The position numbers and the translations under genes were made by a program. Shown here piece after piece: positions 44,301-52,459 of a stretch of 52,531 nucleotides of DNA. This stretch comes from an uncultured Clostridia bacterium. GTDB taxonomy: Bacteria > Cyanobacteriota > Vampirovibrionia > Gastranaerophilales > Gastranaerophilaceae. Numbering within the stretch: position 1 is the first letter of the stretch; every line of letters begins with the position of its first letter. The stretch spans positions 1 to 52,531 of the forward strand of contig CAMEWS010000008.1 in assembly GCA_945946765.1 (NCBI GenBank), read 5' to 3'. The notes beneath the pieces are model-generated. The model was given only the letters and a program-made list of their open reading frames with translations, did no database searches and had not been told where the DNA came from.

Positions 44301-44472
44301 TTGCTGCACCTTTCAAGGAGTGTGCATCTCTAAATAAATAGACAATTAAGTTTTTGTTGTTGGGTGATGATTCCAACTGCAAAAGATTGTTATTCATTTT
44401 TTGGATGATTTCTTCTGTTTCACCCCTGAATATATTTAAAATTTCTTCAAATTCTTCCGGCAGAAAATCCAT
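41359..44472 (-). CDS. CheA-type histidine kinase with C-terminal receiver
   Basis: 1037 aa in this order: an Hpt domain with the phosphorylated His51 (RDAHSLKGAARMIGF), a long acidic/helical linker, a dimerisation helix (KLDRLVNQIGELIIGR), an ATPase with N-box HIIRNSIDHGIETPQER, G1 VHDDGRGID and G2 EISGRGVGLDIV, a CheW-like domain, and a receiver (ILIVDDSMTTRELL, DLEMPEMDG, IIIISSYD) at ~915-1037. This CheA-REC form is used by cyanobacterial PilL/PixL-type systems that govern type IV pili and phototaxis, as well as by some flagellar systems. No CheB, CheR or CheY lies nearby. It follows the chemoreceptor gene by 17 bp. Confidence 0.9.
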   Translation of the reverse strand: MDFLPEEFEEILNIFRGETEEIIQKMNNNLLQLESSPNNKNLIVYLFRDAHSLKGAARMIGFNNIQRLAHKAEDVLGLAKENKLDINREISDALYKATDLLSDLIQESVKIKREYYSDDIQKHIDYIDSLINKFKKKNTDDDKYDDNQSLLGDELKSDNKDDEIKKTSIAINGLISEAYVLLRNLSGDEGSSYLETFADIIEQLSEKFKNTNCYDIKNELQCIKDKVTFVMLNSNMMTKDEVNDIDDKIINITDFLNKLYEKLDLEKFDLKRKVAQKFEPENESKEEKHIPIEETSVIRNFVEKIEFIKDGLCNLESSLTQIPALQETLELIIEISKNKEVSDIVHKIEEILELVKQENSLPEKEVIVILKQSLSSIEQMTLDSKNKEEDISLILQRLDIIKQMLDINRSVNPITAIASTIDEASLPIKKAQDFFNSFEATSIKTLRVDSKKLDRLVNQIGELIIGRIKYKKNMSELESMLSDTIEWRNFNHKSQSFIKYYDRKYLNSDAKIDYATLSVFIKQVFSIFQENAAKIIKMQNKIINLQKATDEEDTKMNILTTQLEEMIKNIRVLPLATIFHMFPRMIRDISKDTGKEIELLISGSETSADKKVIEEIKAPLMHIIRNSIDHGIETPQERILAGKSPKGKIYLIARNLQNKIVIEVHDDGRGIDLKQIVARAVEKGMITSKEAEYLSAEQIMNIIFWPGFSTEQVVTEISGRGVGLDIVQTKISQLNGSVKVFSIPNKGTKITIELPVSMSTLKAFIVKASEQYFAVPMTAIKNVSWVNNKDIYTRNDIKSVVIDEQTVNLFYLSELMNLPTSEDILNEDKKTVLLVEVENCLMGIIVDKIIGDQNILQKKLEAPIIKLKNISGITTLANGETCLILNLQELYKYTYAPIENPLLSVHKRNINTKTNKDYKILIVDDSMTTRELLKNILVHWGYSFEIVKNPREAFEVLYKTDFDLILSDLEMPEMDGNMFVNELKAHKKFKDIPIIIISSYDVENVTDIIPDVDAYIKKGNFNQDYLLDTIEKLLKDE

Positions 44473-44489
44473 TTAATATTCCAAACTAA

Positions 44490-45503
44490 TTATATGTTCT
44501 TTAAATTTCCGATACTCTCAATATTGGTATTTACCAGATTTAACATATCTTTTAAATCACAAGTGTTTTCTTTAATGCTTTTTATAACTTCATCCGAGAA
44601 TTTTTCTTGGTTATCAAGATTTACACTTACATTTTCAATATATTTCATTAATACATTCAATGCTTCATTTAAAGCTTTAAAGTTTTCATCTATATTACCG
44701 GCAAGTTTAACACCCGATTCAATTTCTTTGCTACCTTCTTCCGTTGCCATAACGGTAGAATTAGTTGTGTGTTGAATATCATTAATCAAAGAAGATATTT
44801 TTGTTGTTGCTTGTTTTGATTCATCGGCAAGTTTTCTGATTTCACCTGCAACTACGGCAAAACCTTTACCATGTTCACCTGCACGTGCTGCTTCTACGGC
44901 TGCATTTAAAGCCAACATATTTGTTTGTTCGGCAATGTCTTCAACAAGACCGATGATAGAACCGATTTGTTGAATATATTCGCTCAATTCTAATATTAGT
45001 TCTGCAATGATTTGTATACGTTGTTTTAAAACAATCATTTTATCAATATTTGCTTGTACGGGCTTTTGTTCCAAATCAGCATCTTTTAACGCTTGAGAAA
45101 CTTTGTATAAAATTTCCTTTGAAGCCTGTTTTAATGAAAAAGATATAGACTTAACTTTTTCAGCGTTTCCTGACGTTTGAGAAAAAGCTGTTTCATATTT
45201 TTTCAATGCATTTTTTTGAGCAATAGCCGAGTCTAATATTTTTGTGGCTGAATCTGATGTTTTTTGGGAACTCTGTTTAAGTTCTTTACGGAGTTCTCGT
45301 ATCAACCACTCTCTGGTTAATATATATTGCCCCAAGTATATGATAAATAGAACAGACATTCCGATTATAGATGTAGCAGACCAAAGATTGTCCAAGGTAA
45401 TTATAACAATCAAAACCATCAACAAAACTATAAATATAACATCCAGTACAAATTTTATATCTGATTTTGTCTTGTAATTAAATCCTGCACTGCTGTTCAT
45501 CAT
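44490..45503 (-). CDS. Methyl-accepting chemotaxis-type receptor without a large sensor domain
   Basis: 337 aa. Two hydrophobic helices (about residues 17-37 and 45-60) lie within the first 65 residues and leave no periplasmic domain. A cytoplasmic helical rod follows with the receptor tip [20 protein letters not shown] and [15 protein letters not shown]. It must therefore sense a membrane or cytoplasmic cue, or act as a hub for other proteins. Methylation is uncertain because no CheR is encoded here. It is the first gene of the minus-strand chemosensory operon and divergent from the CheW-type gene. Confidence 0.9.
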   Translation of the reverse strand: MMNSSAGFNYKTKSDIKFVLDVIFIVLLMVLIVIITLDNLWSATSIIGMSVLFIIYLGQYILTREWLIRELRKELKQSSQKTSDSATKILDSAIAQKNALKKYETAFSQTSGNAEKVKSISFSLKQASKEILYKVSQALKDADLEQKPVQANIDKMIVLKQRIQIIAELILELSEYIQQIGSIIGLVEDIAEQTNMLALNAAVEAARAGEHGKGFAVVAGEIRKLADESKQATTKISSLINDIQHTTNSTVMATEEGSKEIESGVKLAGNIDENFKALNEALNVLMKYIENVSVNLDNQEKFSDEVIKSIKENTCDLKDMLNLVNTNIESIGNLKNI

Positions 45504-45621
45504 AAACTCTCTTTCAAACTAATCTTTCAAAATTCTTGTTATTTTAGGCAAATATGCAATATAATTATTTTATTACAAATTTAAATTTACGACAATATGC
45601 AGAACTATGAGATGAAATAAT

Positions 45622-46656
45622 ATGGAAAATACAAGACCTCTATTTAATAATGATGAATCAAACAATCTTCATTTGTGTTTTTTGTTGGATGACAAAACAT
45701 ATGCCGTTAAGGCAAAAAATGTTTTAGAGGTAGCTACATTGCCTTTAATTAATGATTCACAAAAATTGCCTGAATACATTGTCGGAATTTTAAATTACAA
45801 TGATTTATTCATCAATGTAATTGATATTAGAAAAGTGTTTTCTATCCCAACTCAAAAATATGAGTTATCAAATAAAATTATAATAATAAAAGGAGAAGAA
45901 TCCTTATTTGCAATCATTGTTGATAAAGTTACGGATTTTTTCTCTGCTACTTTTCAAGAGATTCAACACGTAATGGGTGAATCAACAGGTAATATCATCA
46001 AATCATTTTATAAAATAAATGATAACATTATAAACATTATAGATATTACAAGCATCGAATCTCTAGTGAAAAAAAATCATAATAAAGAGAATGAAACAAA
46101 CTATACAGCACTTTTCCCACAAGACGAAGAATCCGTATTTGTCTTGCAAAAAAGAAAAAATGAAATTGCCAAAATACCGACAATGAATTTAGAAACTACA
46201 ATTTATGGGAAAGACCAGTATGTTATTTTTCATATAGCAGAGCATACTTATTGCTTATATTCCTATTACGTCAAAGAGCTCACAAACACTAAAAATTATC
46301 AATTGACAAAAATACCATACACTCCTGACTTTATTCAAGGAATTATAAACATTAAAGGTAATTTTTATTCAGTCTTGAATCTTAAAAAATTTATTGGATA
46401 CAAGCCTGACGATTTTAATCCGGAAGCCGGTAAATTGATTGTTATCAATTCATCTGAAATAAAACTTGCTTTGTGGGTGGATGATATAGTTAATATTATC
46501 AATATTGATAAGCAAAATATCATAAATAAAAACGATAAAAGGTTGGATGATTTATTTGTTAAAGCAGAAGCTTATATAAATAATAAAGTTTATAATATTT
46601 TAAATTTTGATAAACTTGTAAACGATGAACGATTGTATGTAGATAATTCAAATTAA
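45622..46656 (+). CDS. Tandem CheW-domain protein
   Basis: Two CheW domains: residues ~10-150 (LCFLLDDKTYAVKAKNVLEV to DNIINIIDITSIE) and ~195-335 (VIFHIAEHTYCLYSYYVKEL to YNILNFDKLVND). No receiver domain is present, so it is a double adaptor rather than CheV. It would couple the receptor at 44490 to the CheA at 41359. It is divergently transcribed from them across 118 bp. A weak ribosome binding site (gagatgaaataat) precedes the ATG. A 3-nt gap to the DNA glycosylase gene suggests co-transcription. Confidence 0.85.
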   Translation: MENTRPLFNNDESNNLHLCFLLDDKTYAVKAKNVLEVATLPLINDSQKLPEYIVGILNYNDLFINVIDIRKVFSIPTQKYELSNKIIIIKGEESLFAIIVDKVTDFFSATFQEIQHVMGESTGNIIKSFYKINDNIINIIDITSIESLVKKNHNKENETNYTALFPQDEESVFVLQKRKNEIAKIPTMNLETTIYGKDQYVIFHIAEHTYCLYSYYVKELTNTKNYQLTKIPYTPDFIQGIINIKGNFYSVLNLKKFIGYKPDDFNPEAGKLIVINSSEIKLALWVDDIVNIINIDKQNIINKNDKRLDDLFVKAEAYINNKVYNILNFDKLVNDERLYVDNSN

Positions 46657-46659
46657 GCA

Positions 46660-47238
46660 ATGAAATTATTACCTCAAAATTTTTATAAAAGAGATACGTT
46701 AACAGTAGCAAAAGACCTTTTGGGTTGTATTTTTGTCAAAGAAGATTTTAAAACGGGATTAATGCAATTAGGCAGAATAGTGGAAACAGAAGCCTATACC
46801 CAAAATGATCCGTCTTGTCACGCATACAGAGGCAAAACAAAACGCTCAATAACTTTATTTAAAGATCCGGGACTTAGCTATGTATATTTCACTTATGGTA
46901 TGTATCACTGTATAAATATTGTTACAGAACCATTTGATACGGCAGGTGCTGTTTTAATAAGAGCACTTGAACCAATCAAAAATATAGAAAACACAAACGG
47001 ACCTGCAAAATTATGCAGAGAAATGAACATAACAAAAGAACACAACGAATTAAAGGTTTTTGATAAAAATTCGGTAATTAGGGTTTATCAAGGCGTACCA
47101 CCCAAAGAAGAAGACATTGTACAAACAACAAGAATAGGAATTAAACTTGCGGCTGATTATCCTTGGCGTTTTTATGACAACTCAAGCAAATATGTTTCTA
47201 AAAAAATAAAATGTTTAAGTTATAATTTACCTAAATAG
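46660..47238 (+). CDS. 3-methyladenine DNA glycosylase (AAG/MPG family)
   Basis: Removes alkylated purines in base excision repair. The fold start KRDTLTVAKDLLGCIF, the catalytic Glu region GRIVETEAYTQNDPSCHAY and the DNA-intercalating Tyr region SYVYFTYGMYHCINIV are all present, followed by AGAVLIRALEPI. 192 aa is typical. It lies 3 nt after the double-CheW gene and 17 nt before the membrane protein gene, an operon by spacing only, with no functional link that I can see. Confidence 0.93.
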   Translation: MKLLPQNFYKRDTLTVAKDLLGCIFVKEDFKTGLMQLGRIVETEAYTQNDPSCHAYRGKTKRSITLFKDPGLSYVYFTYGMYHCINIVTEPFDTAGAVLIRALEPIKNIENTNGPAKLCREMNITKEHNELKVFDKNSVIRVYQGVPPKEEDIVQTTRIGIKLAADYPWRFYDNSSKYVSKKIKCLSYNLPK

Positions 47239-47255
47239 AAATTCGGAGCTGAGGT

Positions 47256-49442
47256 ATGTTATTTTTTATATCTTTATTAATGGTGTTTATTTCATCTTAT
47301 TTGATGGCATCAGTGTTGTCACCCAAAGATACAAATAATCGTCCGACCGGTGTTTATCCTTTTTTATACACTTTATTAATAATGTTTGCACAAGTTGTTT
47401 TGACTATGGAAGTGCTTTCTTTGTTTAGTGCAATTAAAGAAATACCCGTACTGATTTTTAATGCCTTATTTCTTGTCAGCGCAGTTTATTTATGGATAAA
47501 AAAAGACAAACCTCTTTATGTTCCCGACATCAAAACCTGCTTAAAAAAAATATTTAACGGATTAAAAAGAGATAAATTCCTTGCTGTTATGGCATTTGGT
47601 TTTGTGTTTTTTATAATCAGTGTTATCCTTCTTGATTTGTTTTTGCCCGTAAACGGCGGAGATGCGCTTACTTATCATCTTAACAGGTCATCATATTGGC
47701 TTTTTCAAGGCAATTTGAATCACTTTACGATTTCTGATGACAGAAATCTCGTTATGCCGATAAATTCGGAAATTTTATACCTTTGGAATTTATTATTTTT
47801 TAAAAATGATATAGGCTTGTATTTCATTTCATTTATAGGTTACATTGCCGTAATTTTTTCCATATACAACATATTGGAATACTTCGGCTTTTCTCAAAGA
47901 AGAAAACTTTGGGCTGTTTTTATTCTTTCTTCTTTTGCTTCCGTAATGGCAGAAGTATCCAGCCTTGAAACAGATGTGTTAATTGCAGGTACAATGCTTT
48001 CGGGTATTACAATATTTTTATATGCATTAAAAGATAACAATAAAACGGGCTTGTATTTTTCTTCGCTTGCTTGTGCTTTGGCTATGGGTACAAAATCACC
48101 TGCAATAATTGTTATGCCGGGTGTGTTTTTACTCATGAGTTATTTTGCGTACAAAAAATTGCAAAAAAACTTTTACAAACCTATATTGTTTTTTTCCGGA
48201 TTGTTGATTGCAAACTTTTTGATATTTTCAAGTTATAACTACATATTGAACTTTATGGATTTTCATAACCCTTTAGGCAGCGAATCATCAAGAGCAATAC
48301 ATGGTTTTAGGGGCGGAATAAAAGCCTATATTGCCAATTATATAAGATATATTTTTATGATGTTTGATTTTTCGGGTTTTCGATACAGTGAATATGTGGG
48401 CGAACATATTTTAAATGCCAAATTTGCAATCTTTGATTTCTTACATATTCCTCACGAACTTGGTGTTGAAATGTCAGACAACAACGAAATCAACAACCGT
48501 TTTGTAAACGTAAAAGTAGGTACAGGTCTTTTGGGCTTTTTATTGTTTCTTCCGTCAGTAATTACTGCATCAATACTCGGATTTTTCAAAAAATGCGGAA
48601 AGAAAATACACTCTTTATGTGCTTTTGGGTGGATGTTTTTTATAAATGTAGCTTGTTTGTCGGGCGCAATTGCTTATATGGTTTTCAGTATACGTTTTAT
48701 GACGTTTATTATCCTTCTATCTTGTCCTGTATTGGCACTTTCTTATATCAAAAAAGCAAATTTGATAAAATGCTTGATACTGTTTTTTGTAATGTCTTAT
48801 TTTCTTGTAATGAGCGTTAACCTGTCAGGAAGACAACATGCACAAATTATGGATGTTATGTTAAAAACAAAAACTCTTAATGAGGCACGTGAACAAATTC
48901 GCTGTGCTTTATACACTGGATTTGAAGGCAAAAGACCTGAATGTTATGTAACAGAGCACATTAAAACATTACCTAAGAATACAAAACTCGCTTTCTTTTT
49001 TGGCGCAATGGATGCAACCTATCCAATAAATATGTTAAATGCTCACGGCTATAAAATTGATACACTTCTTCCCGAAAAAGCACCGACATATAATTTAGAA
49101 CAATATGACTATATAATTACAACAAACAAGATACTTGCAAGTACAGTACTCTTAACAGATACAAAAAACACCGAAATTAAATACAAGGTCGATAAAAGAG
49201 GATATGCTTATTATCCCGAATATATGCCGTTTTCTTGTGTTTATGAAACCGAAACCCCCAACAAAGGATTCTATACAAAAGATTTAAAAAATGCGGTTAT
49301 AACAGATTCTCGTTGTATGATAGACACTCCGTTTTTTGAAGATAAAGGGTTTGAACTAATAAAAGCAATAAATTTTACATCCGAACAGCGTGAACAAACA
49401 AAATTTGTGTCTATCTATAAAAATATAAGAAAGAAAAATTAA
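47256..49442 (+). CDS. GT-C-type membrane glycosyltransferase-like protein
   Basis: 728 aa, with about 12 hydrophobic helices in the first 520 residues and a soluble C-terminal domain of about 200 residues. Between the early helices, NGGDALTYHLNRSSYWL carries the acidic residue and Tyr-His expected in the first external loop of GT-C (PMT/ArnT-like) enzymes. It would transfer sugars from a lipid-linked donor to an envelope acceptor. The donor and acceptor are unknown. GGAG lies 8 nt before the ATG. Confidence 0.7.
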   Translation: MLFFISLLMVFISSYLMASVLSPKDTNNRPTGVYPFLYTLLIMFAQVVLTMEVLSLFSAIKEIPVLIFNALFLVSAVYLWIKKDKPLYVPDIKTCLKKIFNGLKRDKFLAVMAFGFVFFIISVILLDLFLPVNGGDALTYHLNRSSYWLFQGNLNHFTISDDRNLVMPINSEILYLWNLLFFKNDIGLYFISFIGYIAVIFSIYNILEYFGFSQRRKLWAVFILSSFASVMAEVSSLETDVLIAGTMLSGITIFLYALKDNNKTGLYFSSLACALAMGTKSPAIIVMPGVFLLMSYFAYKKLQKNFYKPILFFSGLLIANFLIFSSYNYILNFMDFHNPLGSESSRAIHGFRGGIKAYIANYIRYIFMMFDFSGFRYSEYVGEHILNAKFAIFDFLHIPHELGVEMSDNNEINNRFVNVKVGTGLLGFLLFLPSVITASILGFFKKCGKKIHSLCAFGWMFFINVACLSGAIAYMVFSIRFMTFIILLSCPVLALSYIKKANLIKCLILFFVMSYFLVMSVNLSGRQHAQIMDVMLKTKTLNEAREQIRCALYTGFEGKRPECYVTEHIKTLPKNTKLAFFFGAMDATYPINMLNAHGYKIDTLLPEKAPTYNLEQYDYIITTNKILASTVLLTDTKNTEIKYKVDKRGYAYYPEYMPFSCVYETETPNKGFYTKDLKNAVITDSRCMIDTPFFEDKGFELIKAINFTSEQREQTKFVSIYKNIRKKN

Positions 49443-49459
49443 CAATACTTGTATTTAAA

Positions 49460-49488
49460 TTGACAGCAGGTTTTGTCAAAAGTAAAAT
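49460..49488 (+). promoter_or_regulatory. Sigma-70 promoter of the riboswitch transcript
   Basis: TTGACA (49460-49465), exactly 17 bp, TAAAAT (49483-49488). The expected transcription start is near 49495, a few bases before the riboswitch core. Confidence 0.8.
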
Positions 49489-49508
49489 CGAAAAATAAGA
49501 TAAAAAAG

Positions 49509-49622
49509 AAGGAAATAAGGTGCAAGTCCTTAGCTGAGCCGCAACCGTACAGCCGGAACACTTCAAGGGATGAATAGTTTTATATTCCCCTTACAAACCA
49601 CCGATGTCTCGGGATTTAGGCA
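49509..49622 (+). ncRNA. Cobalamin-riboswitch-like leader RNA
   Basis: Conserved core elements appear in order: GGAA (49511), GGTGCAAGTCC (49519-49529), GCTGAGCCGCAACCGT (49533-49548), then after a stem-loop (aaggg/ccctt) the second block ACCACCGATGTCTCGGGA (49597-49614) and AGGC (49618-49621). These match the core blocks of cobalamin riboswitches: GGUGNAAUCC, CCCGCNACUGU and GCCACUG...CGGGAAGGC. The classical 3' B12 box is not visible, so it is probably a short (class II or adenosylcobalamin-variant) form. Downstream are a hairpin at 49621-49655 and CCCT (49663-49666), which can pair with the AGGG (49686-49689) ribosome binding site of the next gene. Translational control is inferred. Confidence 0.8.
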
Positions 49623-49697
49623 CGGAATACATAATAACAAGACATTGTATCCGTGTTTATAACCCTTTGTATAGGATTTAAGAACAGGGATTTTTTT

Positions 49698-50396
49698 ATG
49701 GCAGCAACCGTAACAAGAGGTTCCAACAGCAGAATAGGCACTTGCCCCCATGGGCTTCCTCTTGGTGCTTGTCCGATTTGTAACGGTATGGGCGGTGGCG
49801 GAGGCATAAAAAAAGACAACAAGCCCAAAGAAATGTCTTACAACGAATGTTATGCCGTATGGCAAATGATGAAAGCACAAAAAGCCGCTCATAAACAAAC
49901 AATGCAATTATTTGCTGCGCAAGATTTGTCAACAAAATTAAATAAAATTCAAGAACAAATCAACGCAATGAAAATAGCCATACAAAATTCTAACCTGCCA
50001 AAACCTGTTATTCAGGCTTTTAATATTCTGGCAAACTCTGTACTTACTCCGCTTGTTAAAGCAGCACAATCAATTACAAACACCCTTCAAAATATTGCTA
50101 ATACCGTAATGAAAACCTTAAGCGAAATTAAGCAAAAAATGGTAGACATTGCAGACAAGTTAACGGCGATGTTTGGAGAAGCAAAAGCGGCACTGCAAAA
50201 GAAAATAAACGAAAAATTCAAGGATATTAAAAAGAAAATCTTCAATCTTTTCGGACTCACAAATGTTAATGATGAAGAAGACGAAGAAGCTAAAAAAATA
50301 GAAGAAGCGAAAAGACTGTTTGAACTAAACACGGCAAAAGAAGCACTATTCCAACTGTTTGACCCGACAGAAGAAGAAAAAGAAGAAAATCAATGA
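49698..50396 (+). CDS. Zinc-ribbon and coiled-coil protein under the riboswitch
   Basis: I do not recognise the family. The start is ATG 49698, 7 nt after AGGGA; the frame is open to 49653 but those residues lie inside the leader. Residues 13-24 (CPHGLPLGACPIC) form a compact zinc-binding-type motif followed by NGMGGGGG. The rest (~190 aa) is helical: a Lys/Gln-rich coil (MSYNECYAVWQMMKAQ, KLNKIQEQINAMKIAIQ), a central helical bundle (VIQAFNILANSVLTPLVKAA) and an acidic tail. No signal peptide. Its stop overlaps the next start (ATGA), so it forms an operon with the membrane protein that follows. Confidence 0.8.
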   Translation: MAATVTRGSNSRIGTCPHGLPLGACPICNGMGGGGGIKKDNKPKEMSYNECYAVWQMMKAQKAAHKQTMQLFAAQDLSTKLNKIQEQINAMKIAIQNSNLPKPVIQAFNILANSVLTPLVKAAQSITNTLQNIANTVMKTLSEIKQKMVDIADKLTAMFGEAKAALQKKINEKFKDIKKKIFNLFGLTNVNDEEDEEAKKIEEAKRLFELNTAKEALFQLFDPTEEEKEENQ

Positions 50397-51883
50397 GCTA
50401 TATAAAACCCTATCAAGATACAGAAACCCAACGTCAATATCGCAACCATACACAAACTCAAAAAAAATTAATTTCGGAAATGAAAGAAGGTGTGGTTGTA
50501 AATTCCATGATAAAAGACAACCAAGACTCACCAAACATCGGGAATATGTACGACAGTCTTGTTATCCCTGATAGAACAGTTCAACCTGATAGTTTTGAAC
50601 ATATTGATTTAAAACACCACAACAAAAAACAAAATTCACAGCACAAAAGTTTGACACCTTTGCTTGCGGCAACTACAACACTTTTTGGTATCCTTGCAGG
50701 ATCAATGGCACTATTATCCAGAGCCGCCAAACACAAAGCAGTATTGCCTGATTGGAAAACATTACCCGAAATCCCTAAAAACGTTGCAATAAATAACGAA
50801 CCTCATTTTGTTACTTATTTAATGATACGTGACCCCAATATGCGCAACATTCTCGGGGCTTTGGGAGTATTTGTCCTTAGTGCGGCAGGACTTGCGGGCA
50901 AAAACTTTGTAGACGGCGTAAAAGAAATTTGGGTACGTAAAAAACAAGCCGATGTACAAAAAGATTTGCAAGAAAAACTTATCGCCGTAGAAACCCAAAG
51001 TTTTTCGGGTAAAATGCAAATATTAAGAAACATGCTTGCCGAAAAAGCAAAAGAGTTGGATTCTATTTTGCATAAAGAAAATATTGGTAATGCCAACACT
51101 ACTTTCAGAAAATTTATTTCTTTTAAACAATCAAATAACGAAAAAACAGAAAAAAACATTTTGGGATATGCTGCTGTGGGTGTAACTACCGCACTAATTA
51201 GTTTATTAGGATTTCTTGCATTTAAAAATGTACAAAAAACCGCAAAAATATACGAAAATTACTCAAGACAAATGGAAGATAAGATAAAAAAACTTATTGA
51301 TTCAAACACAAATTGGGATAATGAAACACTGGCTAAGGTTAAAAATATTTGTGTATCAATGAATTATTCGGCAAAAAAAATAGAAGCAACGCTAAAAGAT
51401 GCCAAAGGTCTTCCTGACGGGTTTATTACGGAAGTAAAAAAAGAAGCTGAAAAAGTAACACAAGAAGGTGCGGAAGCAATTGCGGGAAAACCCGGAACAA
51501 AACCGTCTTTGTATTCTCACACTGATGATGACAGAGCACACCTTTATAACATGATAGTAAACTGGGAAAACCCTCTGTTAAAAATCCTTTTTGCAGGATT
51601 ATCCACCGTTACAACGGTCGGATATGTCGGAACAGCCGCAATTGAAGGTATTAAAGAAGCACAAGTTATCAAAGAAAACGCAAAAACAGAACTTGACTTA
51701 CAAAAACGACTGGTTAACGTTGAATTAAACAATTTTGAAACTAAAAAACGCAGTGTTATTGACCCGATGATAGAAGAGTTTCGCATACAGGCAATGCAAG
51801 GCAAAGACAAGAATGAGTTAAAAACAAGAGCGGAAAACATACTTTATGAAATCAAAAACGGTCCGCCGTTTGTATATTCATAA
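50393..51883 (+). CDS. Membrane protein of unknown function with an internal duplication
   Basis: 496 aa. Hydrophobic segments lie near residues 87-106 (LTPLLAATTTLFGILAGSMA), 150-168, 260-280 (LGYAAVGVTTALISLLGFLA) and 400-420. Two similar blocks are seen, each a hydrophobic segment then a Lys/Glu-rich helix: NILGALGVFVLSAAGLAGKN with VDGVKE..KKQADVQKDLQEKL..VE, and KILFAGLSTVTTVGYVGTAA with IEGIKE..KENAKTELDLQKRL..VE. No known family. The first 60 residues are polar and disordered. Overlap with the previous gene (ATGA) means coupled translation. Confidence 0.8.
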   Translation: MSYIKPYQDTETQRQYRNHTQTQKKLISEMKEGVVVNSMIKDNQDSPNIGNMYDSLVIPDRTVQPDSFEHIDLKHHNKKQNSQHKSLTPLLAATTTLFGILAGSMALLSRAAKHKAVLPDWKTLPEIPKNVAINNEPHFVTYLMIRDPNMRNILGALGVFVLSAAGLAGKNFVDGVKEIWVRKKQADVQKDLQEKLIAVETQSFSGKMQILRNMLAEKAKELDSILHKENIGNANTTFRKFISFKQSNNEKTEKNILGYAAVGVTTALISLLGFLAFKNVQKTAKIYENYSRQMEDKIKKLIDSNTNWDNETLAKVKNICVSMNYSAKKIEATLKDAKGLPDGFITEVKKEAEKVTQEGAEAIAGKPGTKPSLYSHTDDDRAHLYNMIVNWENPLLKILFAGLSTVTTVGYVGTAAIEGIKEAQVIKENAKTELDLQKRLVNVELNNFETKKRSVIDPMIEEFRIQAMQGKDKNELKTRAENILYEIKNGPPFVYS

Positions 51884-51925
51884 TTTTATACAATATGTAA
51901 TACATAATTTAATATAAGGAATATT

Positions 51926-52459
51926 ATGACAATTACACCTGTTGCTTTTCACAACTTTATACCGACACAAAGACAAACAAATACGGACGAACCTTGCATA
52001 CTTGTTGCTCAATTTTGCAAATCCTTTAAATTGCCTGATGAAAAAAGGAATCATGCAGATTTTGACGAACAACTGACAGCAAGAATATCGTCATATAAAG
52101 ATGCGGCAATAAAGCCTGTAACAGATATGCTTAAAAAAGCTGATGACGAAAAAGACATAACAGCAGGGCTTTTTTTGTTGAACAGAATTATTGATGCGGG
52201 AGCAAAAACTGTTGGAAACACTTACCCTATTATATCAAGATTTAATTATTCACCATCACACAATGTTCAGGTAATGCTTGCTGGAATTTACAGAAAAACT
52301 CTTGTCCCTGACGGATTCGGCCCTCTTGTAACAATGTTTTTAAGCAATGCAAAAAAACCGACACAAATACCTTTTGACCCGAATGAAGAAGTAGGCGGCG
52401 CAATACTTGAATACCTCAGAAATAATTCAGCAATAAATAATTATTCTAAATATGTTTGA
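51926..52459 (+). CDS. Hypothetical helical protein, 177 aa
   Basis: I do not recognise it. After a polar N-terminus (MTITPVAFHNFIPTQRQTNT) it is all-helical, with HEAT-like helix pairs (AAIKPVTDMLKKADDEKDIT, AGLFLLNRIIDAGAKTVGNT, VGGAILEYLRNNSAI). No signal peptide. AAGGAATATT precedes the ATG at a good distance. It is 42 bp after the membrane protein gene and probably the third gene of the riboswitch operon. Its stop codon overlaps the start of the dispersed repeat. Confidence 0.75.
   Translation: MTITPVAFHNFIPTQRQTNTDEPCILVAQFCKSFKLPDEKRNHADFDEQLTARISSYKDAAIKPVTDMLKKADDEKDITAGLFLLNRIIDAGAKTVGNTYPIISRFNYSPSHNVQVMLAGIYRKTLVPDGFGPLVTMFLSNAKKPTQIPFDPNEEVGGAILEYLRNNSAINNYSKYV

Noticed and set aside
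49621-49655. Intrinsic terminator within the riboswitch leader
   Set aside because: The stem (cacgga/tccgtg, extended with a bulge) is followed by gtttataacc and not by a real T-run, so translational control fits better.
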